A stretch of 64,000 bases of DNA, from positions 62,001 to 126,000 of the forward strand of contig JBHYGK010000034.1 in the NCBI GenBank assembly GCA_051859045.1, written 5' to 3'. The stretch's first letter is position 1. Each line of letters starts with the position of its first letter. Shown here in pieces: positions 25,753-34,356 of this stretch. This stretch comes from JBHYGK01 sp051859045. Its GTDB lineage: Bacteria > Pseudomonadota > Gammaproteobacteria > Xanthomonadales > Xanthomonadaceae. Position numbers and translations under genes: made by a program. The notes beneath the pieces were generated by a model. That model was not told the DNA's origin. It saw nothing but the letters and a program-made list of their open reading frames with translations, and did no database searches.

Positions 25753-26385
25753 ATGCGCGACCCCGTCCTGTACTACGCCCCGCGCACCCGCGCCCACGGC
25801 GCCCTCGTGCTGCTCGAGGAGCTCGGCTGCCCCTACGCGCTGGAGGTGCTCGACATGGAGCACGGCCAGCACCGCACGGCGGCCTTCCTCGCGCTCAACC
25901 CGCTGGGAAAGGTGCCCACCCTGGTGCACGACGGCGCGGTGATCACCGAGCAGGCCGCGGTCTACCTGTACCTGGCCGACCGCTTCCCGGCCGCCGGCCT
26001 CGCGCCCGCGCTCGACGACCCGCTGCGCGGCGCCTACCTGCGCTGGATGGTGTTCTACGGCTCGAGCTTCGAGCCGGCGATCGTCGACCGCGCGCTCAAC
26101 CGCGAGCCGGGCAACCGGGCGATGTCGCCCTACGGCGACTTCGACGACGTCGTCGGCATCGTCGAGCGCCAGCTCGCCGCGGGCCCGTGGATGCTGGGCG
26201 AGCGCTTCACCGCGGTAGACGTGCTGTGGGCCAGCGCGCTGCGCTGGACCACGGGCTTCGGGATCGTGCCCAAGCACGACGCGGTGATGGCCTACATCGC
26301 GCGCTTCGACGCCCGCCCTGCGGTGGCGCGGGCGGCCGCGAAGGACGCGGCGCTGATCGCCGCGCGGACCGCCACGCCCGGCTGA
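25753..26385 (+). CDS. glutathione S-transferase family protein
   Basis: This 210-residue protein has an N-terminal thioredoxin-like half: LYYAPRTRAHGALVLLEELG, the cis-Pro LGKVPTLVHDG and the glutathione-binding ITEQAAVYLYLAD. The C-terminal helical domain contains the PWMLGERFTAVDVLWASAL segment. The catalytic Tyr/Ser/Cys is not obvious; Arg-Thr-Arg occupies the usual region, so the activating residue may be from another type (beta- or theta-like). It starts 38 bases after the diguanylate cyclase and is convergent with the lyase gene. Confidence 0.88.
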   Translation: MRDPVLYYAPRTRAHGALVLLEELGCPYALEVLDMEHGQHRTAAFLALNPLGKVPTLVHDGAVITEQAAVYLYLADRFPAAGLAPALDDPLRGAYLRWMVFYGSSFEPAIVDRALNREPGNRAMSPYGDFDDVVGIVERQLAAGPWMLGERFTAVDVLWASALRWTTGFGIVPKHDAVMAYIARFDARPAVARAAAKDAALIAARTATPG

Positions 26386-26409
26386 GGCCGGGCGCGCCGC
26401 GCGGCGGGC

Positions 26410-28347
26410 TCAGCCCGCCGCGAGCGCCGCGCGGGCGGCGTCGAGCAGCACGTCCCCGGCCACCAGCCGCTCGGCGCGCTGCACGTCGCCGTCCAGCGCG
26501 CGGTCGCGGCCCATGAAGCCGATCTCCGCGCGCAGGGCGGCCCAGGCCGCGGCCACGGCCGGGCCCGGCCCGAAGGCCGGGACCTCGGCCAGCGCCACCC
26601 GCAGCGCCTCGACCTCGGCCATGAAGGTGGCGTGCGAGGGCGTGCCGGGCGCGGGCGCGCCGTGGATGCGCGCGGCCAGCGCGGCGGCGTCGCCGCGCCG
26701 GGCCAGGTCGCGGGCGGCGTTGATCATGTCGCGGCGGAAGTCCAGCGCCTGCGCGGCCACCATCAGCTCCAGCGCGAGCACGCGGCCGAGGTCCTCGACC
26801 ATGCCGAGCACGTGGCGGGCCTCGTTGGCGCCCATCGAGACGTGGTCCTCCGCATTCGCCGAGGTGGGGATCGAGAACACCGACGCCGGCATCGCGCGCG
26901 AGCACAGGTCGTTGACGATCGCCGCGGCGGTGTACTGCACGATCATCAGGCCCGACTCGGTGGCGTCCTCGTTGCCGATCAGGAAGCCCGGCAGGCCGTC
27001 GTTGGTGGCGGGGTCGAGCAGCTTGTTCAGGCGCCGCTCGCTGATCGAGGCCAGCACCGGCAGCGCCGCCTTGACGTAGCTCATCGCCAGCGCCAGCGGC
27101 ATGCCGTGGAAGTGGCCGGCCGAGACCACCTGCTCCTCGACGTTGGCCGCGCCCTCGAGGTCGGGGAACACCAGCGGGTTGTCGGTGACCGCGTTGAGCT
27201 CGACGTCGAGCACCCGCGCGGCCTGGGCCAGCGCGTCGCGCACCGCGCCGTGCACCTGCGGGGCGCAGCGGAAGCTGTAGCTGTCCTGGGGCTGGTGCTT
27301 CTTGCCGCCGCGGAAGGGCATGAAGCGCTCGTAGAAGCGCTCGCGGCCGTGGCGCTGGGTGTCGGGCACCCAGTCCCAGCCGAGGTCGAAGCGCAGCCGG
27401 CGGGCCTCGTCGGTGTCCCAGCTGGTCGGCAGCCAGGGCTTGAAGCGCGGCACCAGGTGGTAGGGGATGTCGGCCAGCGTGGAGCCGGCCAGCAGCGCGC
27501 GCAGGTGCGCGGCGGCCTCGACCTGGCCCGGGTGCGGGCGCAGCGCGTGCACGGCCTCGCCGTACGCGCCGGTGCGCCCGGCGAAGGCCTCCAGGCTCAT
27601 CGCGCAGGCCAGGTCGGCGGTGTCGGCCAGGCGCTCGAGGCGCTCCAGCGCCAGCACGCCGGTGGCGAGCATCTGCGCGGTGCCGTTGTTCAGCGCCAGG
27701 CCTTCCTTGTGCGACAGCCGCACCGGCGCCAGGCCCGCGCGCTTGAGCGCCTCGGCGCCGGGCAGGCGCTCGCCGCCGAAGAAGGCCTCGCCGCCGCCCA
27801 GCAGCACGATGGCCAGGTGCGAGAGCGGCGCGAGGTCGCCCGAGGCGCCCACCGAGCCCTTCTCGGGCACCACCGGCACGACGCCGGCGTTGAGCATCGC
27901 CGCCAGCGCCTCGAGCGTGGCCACCCGGATGCCCGAGTGCCCGCGCAGCAGGGTGTTGAGGCGGATGCCGAGCATCGCCCGCACCACCTCGGGCGCGAAC
28001 GGCGTGCCCAGGCAGACCGCGTGGGTGACGATCAGGTTGTCCTGCAGCTCCTCGAGCACGCTCGGGGCGGCCGGGTCGATCGCGGCGCCGGGCAGCTCGT
28101 CGCGCAGCCGGTGCGCGCCGAGCAGGCGGTCGGCGTTGGAGCCGAAGCCGGTGGACACGCCGTAGATCGGCTCCTGGCGGCGCACCTGCTCGGCCAGGAA
28201 ATCGGCCGCGCGCTGCACGCGCGCCAGCGCGGCGGGGCACAGCGCCACCCGGGCGCCGCGGGCGATCGCCACCAGCGATGCGCGCGTCAGCGACGCGCCG
28301 TCGAGCAGGATCGGGGCTTGGTCCGGCACCTCGCCGCGCGCGGGCAT
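26410..28347 (-). CDS. HAL-family aromatic amino acid / histidine ammonia-lyase, long form
   Basis: The MIO cofactor triad Ala168-Ser169-Gly170 sits in EKGSVGASGDLAPLSH, so this is a PAL/HAL/TAL-family lyase. Tyr62 (IYGVSTGFG), His109 (LIVTHA), the QDSYSFRCAPQVHGA block and the PTSANAEDHVSMG end motif all match HAL. Two differences stand out. The length is 645 against about 510, with roughly 40 extra residues at about 293-350 (aromatic, PRFKPWLP...GRERFYERF) and a longer C-terminus. The position equivalent to the HAL substrate Glu in 'SEN' appears to be Asp480. No other hut genes are present. It starts one base before the hisS stop codon region ends, so the two are linked. The substrate cannot be decided here. 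Confidence 0.85.
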   Translation of the reverse strand: MPARGEVPDQAPILLDGASLTRASLVAIARGARVALCPAALARVQRAADFLAEQVRRQEPIYGVSTGFGSNADRLLGAHRLRDELPGAAIDPAAPSVLEELQDNLIVTHAVCLGTPFAPEVVRAMLGIRLNTLLRGHSGIRVATLEALAAMLNAGVVPVVPEKGSVGASGDLAPLSHLAIVLLGGGEAFFGGERLPGAEALKRAGLAPVRLSHKEGLALNNGTAQMLATGVLALERLERLADTADLACAMSLEAFAGRTGAYGEAVHALRPHPGQVEAAAHLRALLAGSTLADIPYHLVPRFKPWLPTSWDTDEARRLRFDLGWDWVPDTQRHGRERFYERFMPFRGGKKHQPQDSYSFRCAPQVHGAVRDALAQAARVLDVELNAVTDNPLVFPDLEGAANVEEQVVSAGHFHGMPLALAMSYVKAALPVLASISERRLNKLLDPATNDGLPGFLIGNEDATESGLMIVQYTAAAIVNDLCSRAMPASVFSIPTSANAEDHVSMGANEARHVLGMVEDLGRVLALELMVAAQALDFRRDMINAARDLARRGDAAALAARIHGAPAPGTPSHATFMAEVEALRVALAEVPAFGPGPAVAAAWAALRAEIGFMGRDRALDGDVQRAERLVAGDVLLDAARAALAAG

Positions 28348-28348
28348 C

Positions 28349-29743
28349 TCAGCGGGCCCCGCCGAGCGCGCGCGCCTGCGCCAGCTCGACGCGCAGCGCG
28401 GCGGCCAGGCCCTCGCGCGGCAGCTCGAACTGGTCGCCGCGCTTGAGGTCCTTCACCGCGATCACGCCGCGCGCGGCCTCGTCCTCGCCCTGCAGCAGGA
28501 CGAAGCGGATGCCCGCGCGGTCGGCGTACTGGAACTGCTTGGCCAGCTTCTTCGGTTCGAGCTGCACCTCGGTGTTGAGGCCGCCGGCGCGCAGCTCGCG
28601 CGCGATCGCCAGCGCCTCGCCCAGGCCGGCCTCGTCCATCAGCGCCACTAGCGCCTCGACGGAGCTCTCGGCGGTGTCGATCAGGCCAGCCTCCTTGAGC
28701 TGCCAGAACAGCCGGGTGATGCCGATCGAGATGCCCACGCCGGGCAGCTTGGACTTGGTGTAGTGGCCGGCCAGGTTCTCGTAGCGGCCGCCCGAGCAGA
28801 TCGAGCCGATCTGCGGGTAGGCGTCGAGCGTGGTCTCGTAGACGATGCCGGTGTAGTAGTCGAGGCCGCGCGCGATCGAGAGGTTGATCGCGTAGTTGGC
28901 CTCGGGCACGCCCAGCGCGCGGACCATGCCCAGCACCTCCACCAGCTCGGCGCGGCCGCGCTCGAAGGTCTCGGTGCCGGCGCCCAGCGCGGCCAGCTTG
29001 GCCAGCGCGTCGTCGTGCGAGGCCGAGCGCACCGCCACCAGCTGGAAGATCTTCTCCACCGCCGCGGCGTCGAGGCCGAAGCCGCCCTCGAGCAGGGTCT
29101 GGCGCACGGCGTCGGCGCCGCGCTTGTCGAGCTTGTCGACCTCCCTGAGCACCAGCGCCTGGCGCTCGGCATCCGCCACGCCCAGGCCCTCGAAGTAGCC
29201 CTTGAGCAGCGCGCGGTGGTTGAGCTGGATGGTGAAGTCGCCGATGTCGAGATCGCCGAACACCGCGTTGATCACCGCCGGCATCTCGGCGTCGTGGCGC
29301 ACGCTGAGCGCGTCCTTGCCGATGATGTCGATGTCGCACTGGTAGAACTCGCGGAAGCGGCCGCGCTGGGCGCGCTCACCGCGGTACACGCGCTGCATCT
29401 GGTAGCGGCGGAACGGGAAGGCCAGGTCGTGCTCGTGCTCGGCGACGTAGCGCGCCAGCGGCACGGTCAGGTCGAAGCGCAGCGCCAGCTCGGGCATCGC
29501 CTCGGCGCCCTCCTCGCGGGCCTTCTCGAGCGCGCCGGTGGACTGCACGAAGTAGACCTGGCGCTCGGTCTCGCCGCCGGTCTTGGTCAGCAGCACCTCG
29601 CTGAGCTCCATCACCGGCGTCTCGACCGGCAGGAAGCCGTAGCGCTCGTAGTTGCGGCGGATGGTGTCGAGGACGCGCTGGAAGGCGATCTGGTCACGGG
29701 GCAGCAGCTCCATGACCCCGGGCATCGTGCGGGGCTTGATCAA
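28349..29743 (-). CDS. hisS: histidyl-tRNA synthetase
   Basis: This 464-residue class-II synthetase has the motif-1 helix MPGVMELLPRDQIAFQRVLD, motif 2 with QRVYRGERAQRGRFREFYQ, and the HisRS-specific SIARGLDYYTGIVYE loop. It has the C-terminal anticodon-binding domain (about 360-464). The start is TTG at 29741-29743: the resulting MIKPRTMPG is the usual N-terminus of the family, and GGAG lies about 10 bases upstream. Downstream of it, with almost no gap, is the HAL-family lyase gene. Confidence 0.95.
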   Translation of the reverse strand: MIKPRTMPGVMELLPRDQIAFQRVLDTIRRNYERYGFLPVETPVMELSEVLLTKTGGETERQVYFVQSTGALEKAREEGAEAMPELALRFDLTVPLARYVAEHEHDLAFPFRRYQMQRVYRGERAQRGRFREFYQCDIDIIGKDALSVRHDAEMPAVINAVFGDLDIGDFTIQLNHRALLKGYFEGLGVADAERQALVLREVDKLDKRGADAVRQTLLEGGFGLDAAAVEKIFQLVAVRSASHDDALAKLAALGAGTETFERGRAELVEVLGMVRALGVPEANYAINLSIARGLDYYTGIVYETTLDAYPQIGSICSGGRYENLAGHYTKSKLPGVGISIGITRLFWQLKEAGLIDTAESSVEALVALMDEAGLGEALAIARELRAGGLNTEVQLEPKKLAKQFQYADRAGIRFVLLQGEDEAARGVIAVKDLKRGDQFELPREGLAAALRVELAQARALGGAR

Positions 29744-29822
29744 GGCCGGATCTCCGGTGGGACGGTCGGCGGATGGGAAGGCGGATTCAGCAAGGCGTTC
29801 GCGCGCCTGGCGCAGGCCGCGA

Positions 29823-29828
29823 AGTGTA
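29823..29828 (-). promoter_or_regulatory. putative -10 element of hisS
   Basis: On the minus strand the hexamer TACACT occurs 80 bases before the hisS TTG start, the same hexamer as the -10 box before cysS. No good -35 box is visible at 16-18 bases, so confidence is limited. Confidence 0.35.
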
Positions 29829-29901
29829 GCCGCAGCGCGGGCGCGGGGCGTATGCGCGGCGTCGGCGCGGCGCGGTCGCGAGGAAAATGCGTCGAGGGGG
29901 A

Positions 29902-29930
29902 TTGCGCGGCGTGGCGAGAATCCCTAGACT
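29902..29930 (+). promoter_or_regulatory. putative tRNA-Pro promoter
   Basis: TTGCGC (29902-29907) and TAGACT (29925-29930) are separated by 17 bases and lie 15 bases before the tRNA 5' end. The discriminator downstream is GC-rich, as in stringently controlled stable-RNA promoters. The assignment rests on spacing and position only. Confidence 0.5.
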
Positions 29931-29944
29931 TCCGCTCCTGCCGT

Positions 29945-30021
<77 letters not shown>

Positions 30022-30036
30022 ATCGGCAAGTCAGCC

Positions 30037-30065
30037 AAAGGCCCGCGCAAGCGGGCCTTTTGCTT
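30037..30065 (+). terminator. intrinsic terminator 1 after tRNA-Pro
   Basis: GGCCCGC-GCAA-GCGGGCC (30040-30057) is a perfect 7-bp stem with a GNRA-like tetraloop, preceded by AAA and followed by TTTTGCTT. It terminates the tRNA transcript. It is repeated 38 bases downstream. Confidence 0.88.
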
Positions 30066-30078
30066 GCCTGGCGTCAGC

Positions 30079-30104
30079 GCCCGCGCAAGCGGGCCTTTTG
30101 CTTG
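30079..30104 (+). terminator. intrinsic terminator 2 (tandem copy)
   Basis: GCCCGC-GCAA-GCGGGC with the same TTTTGCTTG tail repeats the first terminator at a 38-base period. The first of the pair's outer bases differs (GG to GC), so the stem is 6 bp. The copy would act as a back-up terminator ahead of the pga operon. Confidence 0.8.
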
Positions 30105-30271
30105 TCCGGCGTCCGCGGGACGCCCGCCGCCCCGGGGCCAGAGCCCCGCCGGGACTTGGCACGCCTTTTGCTAACCTTGTCACGGTTTTCACACTGGCAT
30201 TCCGGCACTCGCGCGCCACGCGCGGCCGGCCTCCCGTCCCACCCGACGCCGCCCCCGGCGCCAAGGCTTCC

Positions 30272-32422
30272 GTGTCGTCCCGTCCAATCCCGCCCTCCAG
30301 GACCCGCCTCGCGCTGGCCCTCGCCCTCGCACTGCCCGTCGCCGGCGTCCACGCAGCGTCCAACAGTGACGCATCGCGTCAGCCCAGCGCCGCGGACGCC
30401 CCGACGCAGGCCGCCCCGACGCAGGCCGCCCCGCTGCCGCCCGCGGCCGAGCGCGCGCTGGCCGACGCGCGGGCCCAGCGCGACGCCGGCCACTGGCTGG
30501 CCGCGCTCGACGGTTACGCCCGCGTGCTCGACGCCGCCCCCGCGCATCCGGGGGCCTGGCGCGAGCGCGCGCTGACCCTCGCCGACCTCGGCAGCGCCGA
30601 GCTGGCCTGGCGCCAGGCCGAGGCCCGCCCCGCGCTGTTCAGCGCCAACGAGCGGCTGGGCTTCGCCGTCCGCCGCGCCGGCCGCCTGGTCACCTGGGCC
30701 AGCCTGGCGCCCGCCGACCGCCGCGACCCGCGCGCCGCGGCGCGCGAGGCGCTGGCGACGGTCGACGCGCTGCTGCCCGCGGCCGAGGCCGAGGACGCCG
30801 GCGCCGCGCAGCGCCTGGGCGTCGACCGGATGGTCGCGCTGGAGCTGCTGGGCCGTCACGCCGAGGCCGTCGAGGCCTTCCACGCCCGCGAGGCCGCCGG
30901 CCTCGCCCTGCCCGCCTGGGCCGCCACGCCGGTGGCCGACGCGCTGCTGGCGATGCAGCAGCCCGAGCACGCCGTGCGCGTGCTCGAGGCCGGCCTGCGC
31001 GAGGACCGCTGGGACCCGAAGGCCCGCCTGCTGCTGGTGTACGCCTACGTCGAGGCCGAGCGCTTCGACGACGCGCGCGCGTGGCTGGCCGTGCTCGCCG
31101 CCGAGGAGCCCGCGTGGACCCGCCGCGAGGGCGCGCGCGTGGACAGCCCGAACTGGGCCCACGTCGATGTGGCCTTCACCGCGGCGCTGGTGACCGGCTT
31201 CGCCGACGACCTGCCCGGCGCCGAGGCGCAGCTGCGCGCGCTGGTCGACCAGGCCCCGGCCAACGCCGGCCTGCAGGAGGCGCTGTCGGGCATCGAGCGC
31301 CGCCGCGGCTGGCCGACCCGCGCGCTCGACCGCGCCCGCACCGCCGGGGCGCTGTCGCCGTGGGCGGCCGACCCGCGGATCGCCGAGATCGAATCCCTGC
31401 TCGACCTCGACCGCGACGCCGAGGCCCGCGTCGCGCTCGACGCCCTGCTCGCGCTGCATCCCGACGAGCCGCAGGTGCGCCGCACCGCGCGCCGCGTCGC
31501 CCGCCGCCAGGGTCCGCAGTGGCAGGCCTGGGCCGGCTACGGCGAGGCCCGCGCGCGACGCGCCGGCGACGCGCTGGCCGGCCCCGGCGGCAACGCGGAG
31601 CTCCGCCGCGGCCTGCGCTGGGAGGGCCCGCTGCAGGACGACCACTGGCGCCTCGGCGCGCTGGCCGAGCAGTCCTGGATCACCTTCGCCGGCGCGCGCA
31701 TCCCGCACGAGCGCGTCGGCGCCACGTTCGGCTGGCGCCAGGACGCGCTGGCCTGGGGGCTGGAGGCCGCGCGCCCGCTGGACGACCGCTACGCCGGGCG
31801 CTCGCTCGGCGGGCTCGAGCTCGGCGGCTGGGCGCGCTGGCGCCTGCACGACACCGTGGCCGTCGCGCTGACCGCCTGGGCCAACGATCCCGAGGGCTCG
31901 ATGCAGGCCCGCGCCAGCGGCCTCGCCGCCGACAGCCTCGCGCTCGCGCTGGAGTACTCGCCGAACGAGCGCCGCCGCCTCGACGCGGGCCTCAAGCGCA
32001 GCCGCTACGACGACGGCAACGTGCGCGACGAGCTGTTCGCGGCCGGCCGCCAGCGCCTCGCCACCGGCGAGCACCACCTGCTCGACGGCGTGGCGGGCCT
32101 GTCGCTGGGCCGCGGCAGCGCCGCGAGCCCCGACTACTACTCCCCGACCCGCTCCGCCTCGCTCGACCTCGGCCTGGAGGCCGGCCACCTGGCCTGGCGC
32201 CGCTACGACCACGCGCTGCGCCAGGAGCTCGCGCTCGGCGCGGGCCTGGGCTGGCAGGAGGGCTTCGGCACGCACTGGACCCCGAGCCTGCGCTACGGCC
32301 ACGCCTGGGACCTCGGCGAGGGCCGGTCCCTGAGCTGGTCGATCGGCGTCAGCCGCCCGGTCTACGACGGCGTGCGCGAGCAGCGCTGGGGCCTCGACTT
32401 CCGCTATGGAGCCGGCGAATGA
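30272..32422 (+). CDS. pgaA: PgaA-like poly-beta-1,6-GlcNAc outer-membrane porin
   Basis: The 716-residue protein starts at GTG 30272, which gives a signal peptide (about 1-28, ending AGVHA). A low-complexity APTQAAPTQAAP linker follows. Residues about 60-430 are TPR-like helical repeats (for example LADARAQRDAGHWLAALDGY) that bind the polymer and PgaB. Residues about 440-716 are beta-strands with alternating aromatics, forming the outer-membrane barrel (many Trp/Tyr, ending GLDFRYGAGE). It is a little shorter than E. coli PgaA. Its stop overlaps pgaB (ATGA). A weak TTGCTA-N16-CACACT at 30168-30195 is the best promoter candidate. Confidence 0.86.
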   Translation: MSSRPIPPSRTRLALALALALPVAGVHAASNSDASRQPSAADAPTQAAPTQAAPLPPAAERALADARAQRDAGHWLAALDGYARVLDAAPAHPGAWRERALTLADLGSAELAWRQAEARPALFSANERLGFAVRRAGRLVTWASLAPADRRDPRAAAREALATVDALLPAAEAEDAGAAQRLGVDRMVALELLGRHAEAVEAFHAREAAGLALPAWAATPVADALLAMQQPEHAVRVLEAGLREDRWDPKARLLLVYAYVEAERFDDARAWLAVLAAEEPAWTRREGARVDSPNWAHVDVAFTAALVTGFADDLPGAEAQLRALVDQAPANAGLQEALSGIERRRGWPTRALDRARTAGALSPWAADPRIAEIESLLDLDRDAEARVALDALLALHPDEPQVRRTARRVARRQGPQWQAWAGYGEARARRAGDALAGPGGNAELRRGLRWEGPLQDDHWRLGALAEQSWITFAGARIPHERVGATFGWRQDALAWGLEAARPLDDRYAGRSLGGLELGGWARWRLHDTVAVALTAWANDPEGSMQARASGLAADSLALALEYSPNERRRLDAGLKRSRYDDGNVRDELFAAGRQRLATGEHHLLDGVAGLSLGRGSAASPDYYSPTRSASLDLGLEAGHLAWRRYDHALRQELALGAGLGWQEGFGTHWTPSLRYGHAWDLGEGRSLSWSIGVSRPVYDGVREQRWGLDFRYGAGE

Positions 32423-34356
32423 GCCAGCCTGACCGCACCGCCATCGCGACGCCCCCCCGCTCGCCGTCCGCGCGCCGCGCCCTGCTGGCGTTCCGCGCGC
32501 TGGCCGTGCTGGCCCTGCTGCTGTGCGCCGCGCTGGCCTTCGCCCCGCGCGCCCACGCCGGCGGCCTGCTGGTGCTGAGCTACCACGACGTCCGCGACGA
32601 CGTCGCCCTGACCGGCGACCCCGACGGCTTCGCCACCAGCACCCAGCACTTCGCGGCCCACCTCGACTGGCTGCGCGGCCACGGCTACCAGGCCGTCAGC
32701 CTGCAGCAGGTCATCGACGCCGCCGAGGGCCGCGCCCCGCTGCCCGAGAAGGCGGTGCTGCTGACCTTCGACGACGGGCTGGCCTCGGTGTACACCCACG
32801 CCTACCCGCTGCTGCGCGCGCACGGCTGGCCGGCCCTCGTCGCCGTGGTCACCGACTGGATCGAGCTCGCGCCCGGCCGCGTCGTCGACTACGGCCCGCG
32901 CGCCTTCACCCGCGCCGACTTCCTCACCTGGGAGCAGCTGCGCGAGATGCAAGCCAGCGGCCTCGTCGAGGTGGCCTCGCACACCAACGACCTGCACCAC
33001 GGCGTGCTCGGCAACCCGCAGGGCAACCAGATGCCCGCCGCGGTCACCCGGGTCTACGACCCGGCCACCGGCAGCTACGAGTCCGACGCGGCCTGGCGCG
33101 CGCGCATCCACGCCGACCTGGCCGCCTCGGCGGCCGCGATCGAGCGCGAGCTCGGCCGCGCGCCGCGCGCGATCGTCTGGCCCTACGCGGCCTACAGCGC
33201 CGAGGGCAACGCGATCGCCGAGGCGCTGGGCATGCCGGTGAGCTTCGACCTCGAGGGCGCCCGCCCGCAGGCCGTCGACGGCCGCGGCGACCTGCACGGC
33301 CTCGAGCGCCTGCTGCTGGCCGGCAACCCCGGCATCCGCGACCTCGCCGGCGCGCTGCACCGCGACTTCGAGGACGAGGTGGTGCGCGCGATCCAGGTCG
33401 ACCTCGACTACATCCACGACCCCGACCCCGCCCAGGTCGACGCCAACCTCGGCCGGCTGATCGAGCGCATCCGCGCGATCGGCCCCAGCCACGTGTTCCT
33501 GCAGGCCTTCGCGGATCCCGACGGCGACGGCGCCGCCGACGCCACCTACTTCCCCAACCGCCACCTGCCGATGCGCGCGGACCTCTACAACCGCGTGTCC
33601 TGGCAGCTGCGCACCCGCGCCGGCGTGCAGGTGGTGGCGTGGATGCCGGTGCTGGGCTGGGTCTGGCCCGAGGGCGCCGCCGACGCGCCGCGCCGGCTGC
33701 AGGCCAGCAACCCCGACGAGATCCCGCGCCTGGATCCGTCCGACCCGGCCACGGAGCGCCTGGTGGGCGACCTGTACGAGGACCTGGCGATCAACGCCGC
33801 GCTGGCCGGGATCCTGTTCCACGACGACGCCTTCCTGCGCGAGGACGAGCTCGCCGGCCAGGGCACGCCCGCCGAGCGCACCGAGCGGCTGATCGCGCTG
33901 ACCCACGCGCTGGAGGCCCGCGCCGAGCGCTGGCGCCCGAAGCTCACCAGCGTGCGCAACCTCTACGCCAACGTGGCGCTGGACCCGCGCAGCGAGGCCT
34001 GGTTCGCCCAGCGCCTCGACGCCTTCCAGCGCGCCTACGACGTCACCGCGATCATGGCCATGCCGTGGATGGAGGGCGCCGGCGACGCGCCCCTGCCCTG
34101 GCTCGACCGCGTCGTCGACGCCGCGCGCGCCACCGATCCCGACCTGCGCCGGACCATGTTCGAGCTGCAGGTGGTGGACTGGCGCACCCGCACGCCGCTG
34201 GATCCGGCGCTGCTGCGCGCGAAGGCCGAGCACCTGCGCGCGCGCGGCGTGCGCCACCTGGCCTACTACCCCGACGACATGATCCGCGGCCTGCCCGACG
34301 CCGCCACCGCGCGCGCGCTGGTCGGCGCGCGCACCTTCCCGGTGCCGCCGCGATGA
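32419..34356 (+). CDS. pgaB: PgaB-like poly-beta-1,6-N-acetylglucosamine deacetylase
   Basis: This 645-residue two-domain protein has a signal/anchor (about 24-47) and no lipobox Cys at the usual place. The carbohydrate-esterase-4 domain (about 50-290) has LSYHDVRDD, the metal/catalytic TFDDG and the metal-binding SHTNDLHHG with its two His. The C-terminal domain (about 310-645) matches the PgaB glycoside-hydrolase part, with IQVDLDYIHDPDPAQVDANL and ILFHDDAFLREDE. It removes acetyl groups from the polymer in the periplasm before export through PgaA. The gene overlaps its neighbours on both sides. Confidence 0.93.
   Translation: MSQPDRTAIATPPRSPSARRALLAFRALAVLALLLCAALAFAPRAHAGGLLVLSYHDVRDDVALTGDPDGFATSTQHFAAHLDWLRGHGYQAVSLQQVIDAAEGRAPLPEKAVLLTFDDGLASVYTHAYPLLRAHGWPALVAVVTDWIELAPGRVVDYGPRAFTRADFLTWEQLREMQASGLVEVASHTNDLHHGVLGNPQGNQMPAAVTRVYDPATGSYESDAAWRARIHADLAASAAAIERELGRAPRAIVWPYAAYSAEGNAIAEALGMPVSFDLEGARPQAVDGRGDLHGLERLLLAGNPGIRDLAGALHRDFEDEVVRAIQVDLDYIHDPDPAQVDANLGRLIERIRAIGPSHVFLQAFADPDGDGAADATYFPNRHLPMRADLYNRVSWQLRTRAGVQVVAWMPVLGWVWPEGAADAPRRLQASNPDEIPRLDPSDPATERLVGDLYEDLAINAALAGILFHDDAFLREDELAGQGTPAERTERLIALTHALEARAERWRPKLTSVRNLYANVALDPRSEAWFAQRLDAFQRAYDVTAIMAMPWMEGAGDAPLPWLDRVVDAARATDPDLRRTMFELQVVDWRTRTPLDPALLRAKAEHLRARGVRHLAYYPDDMIRGLPDAATARALVGARTFPVPPR

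Noticed and set aside
30074..32302. Minus-strand open frame of 742 codons opposite pgaA
   Set aside because: Ala/Gly/Arg/Val/Gln-rich shadow of the pgaA codons with no domain pattern.
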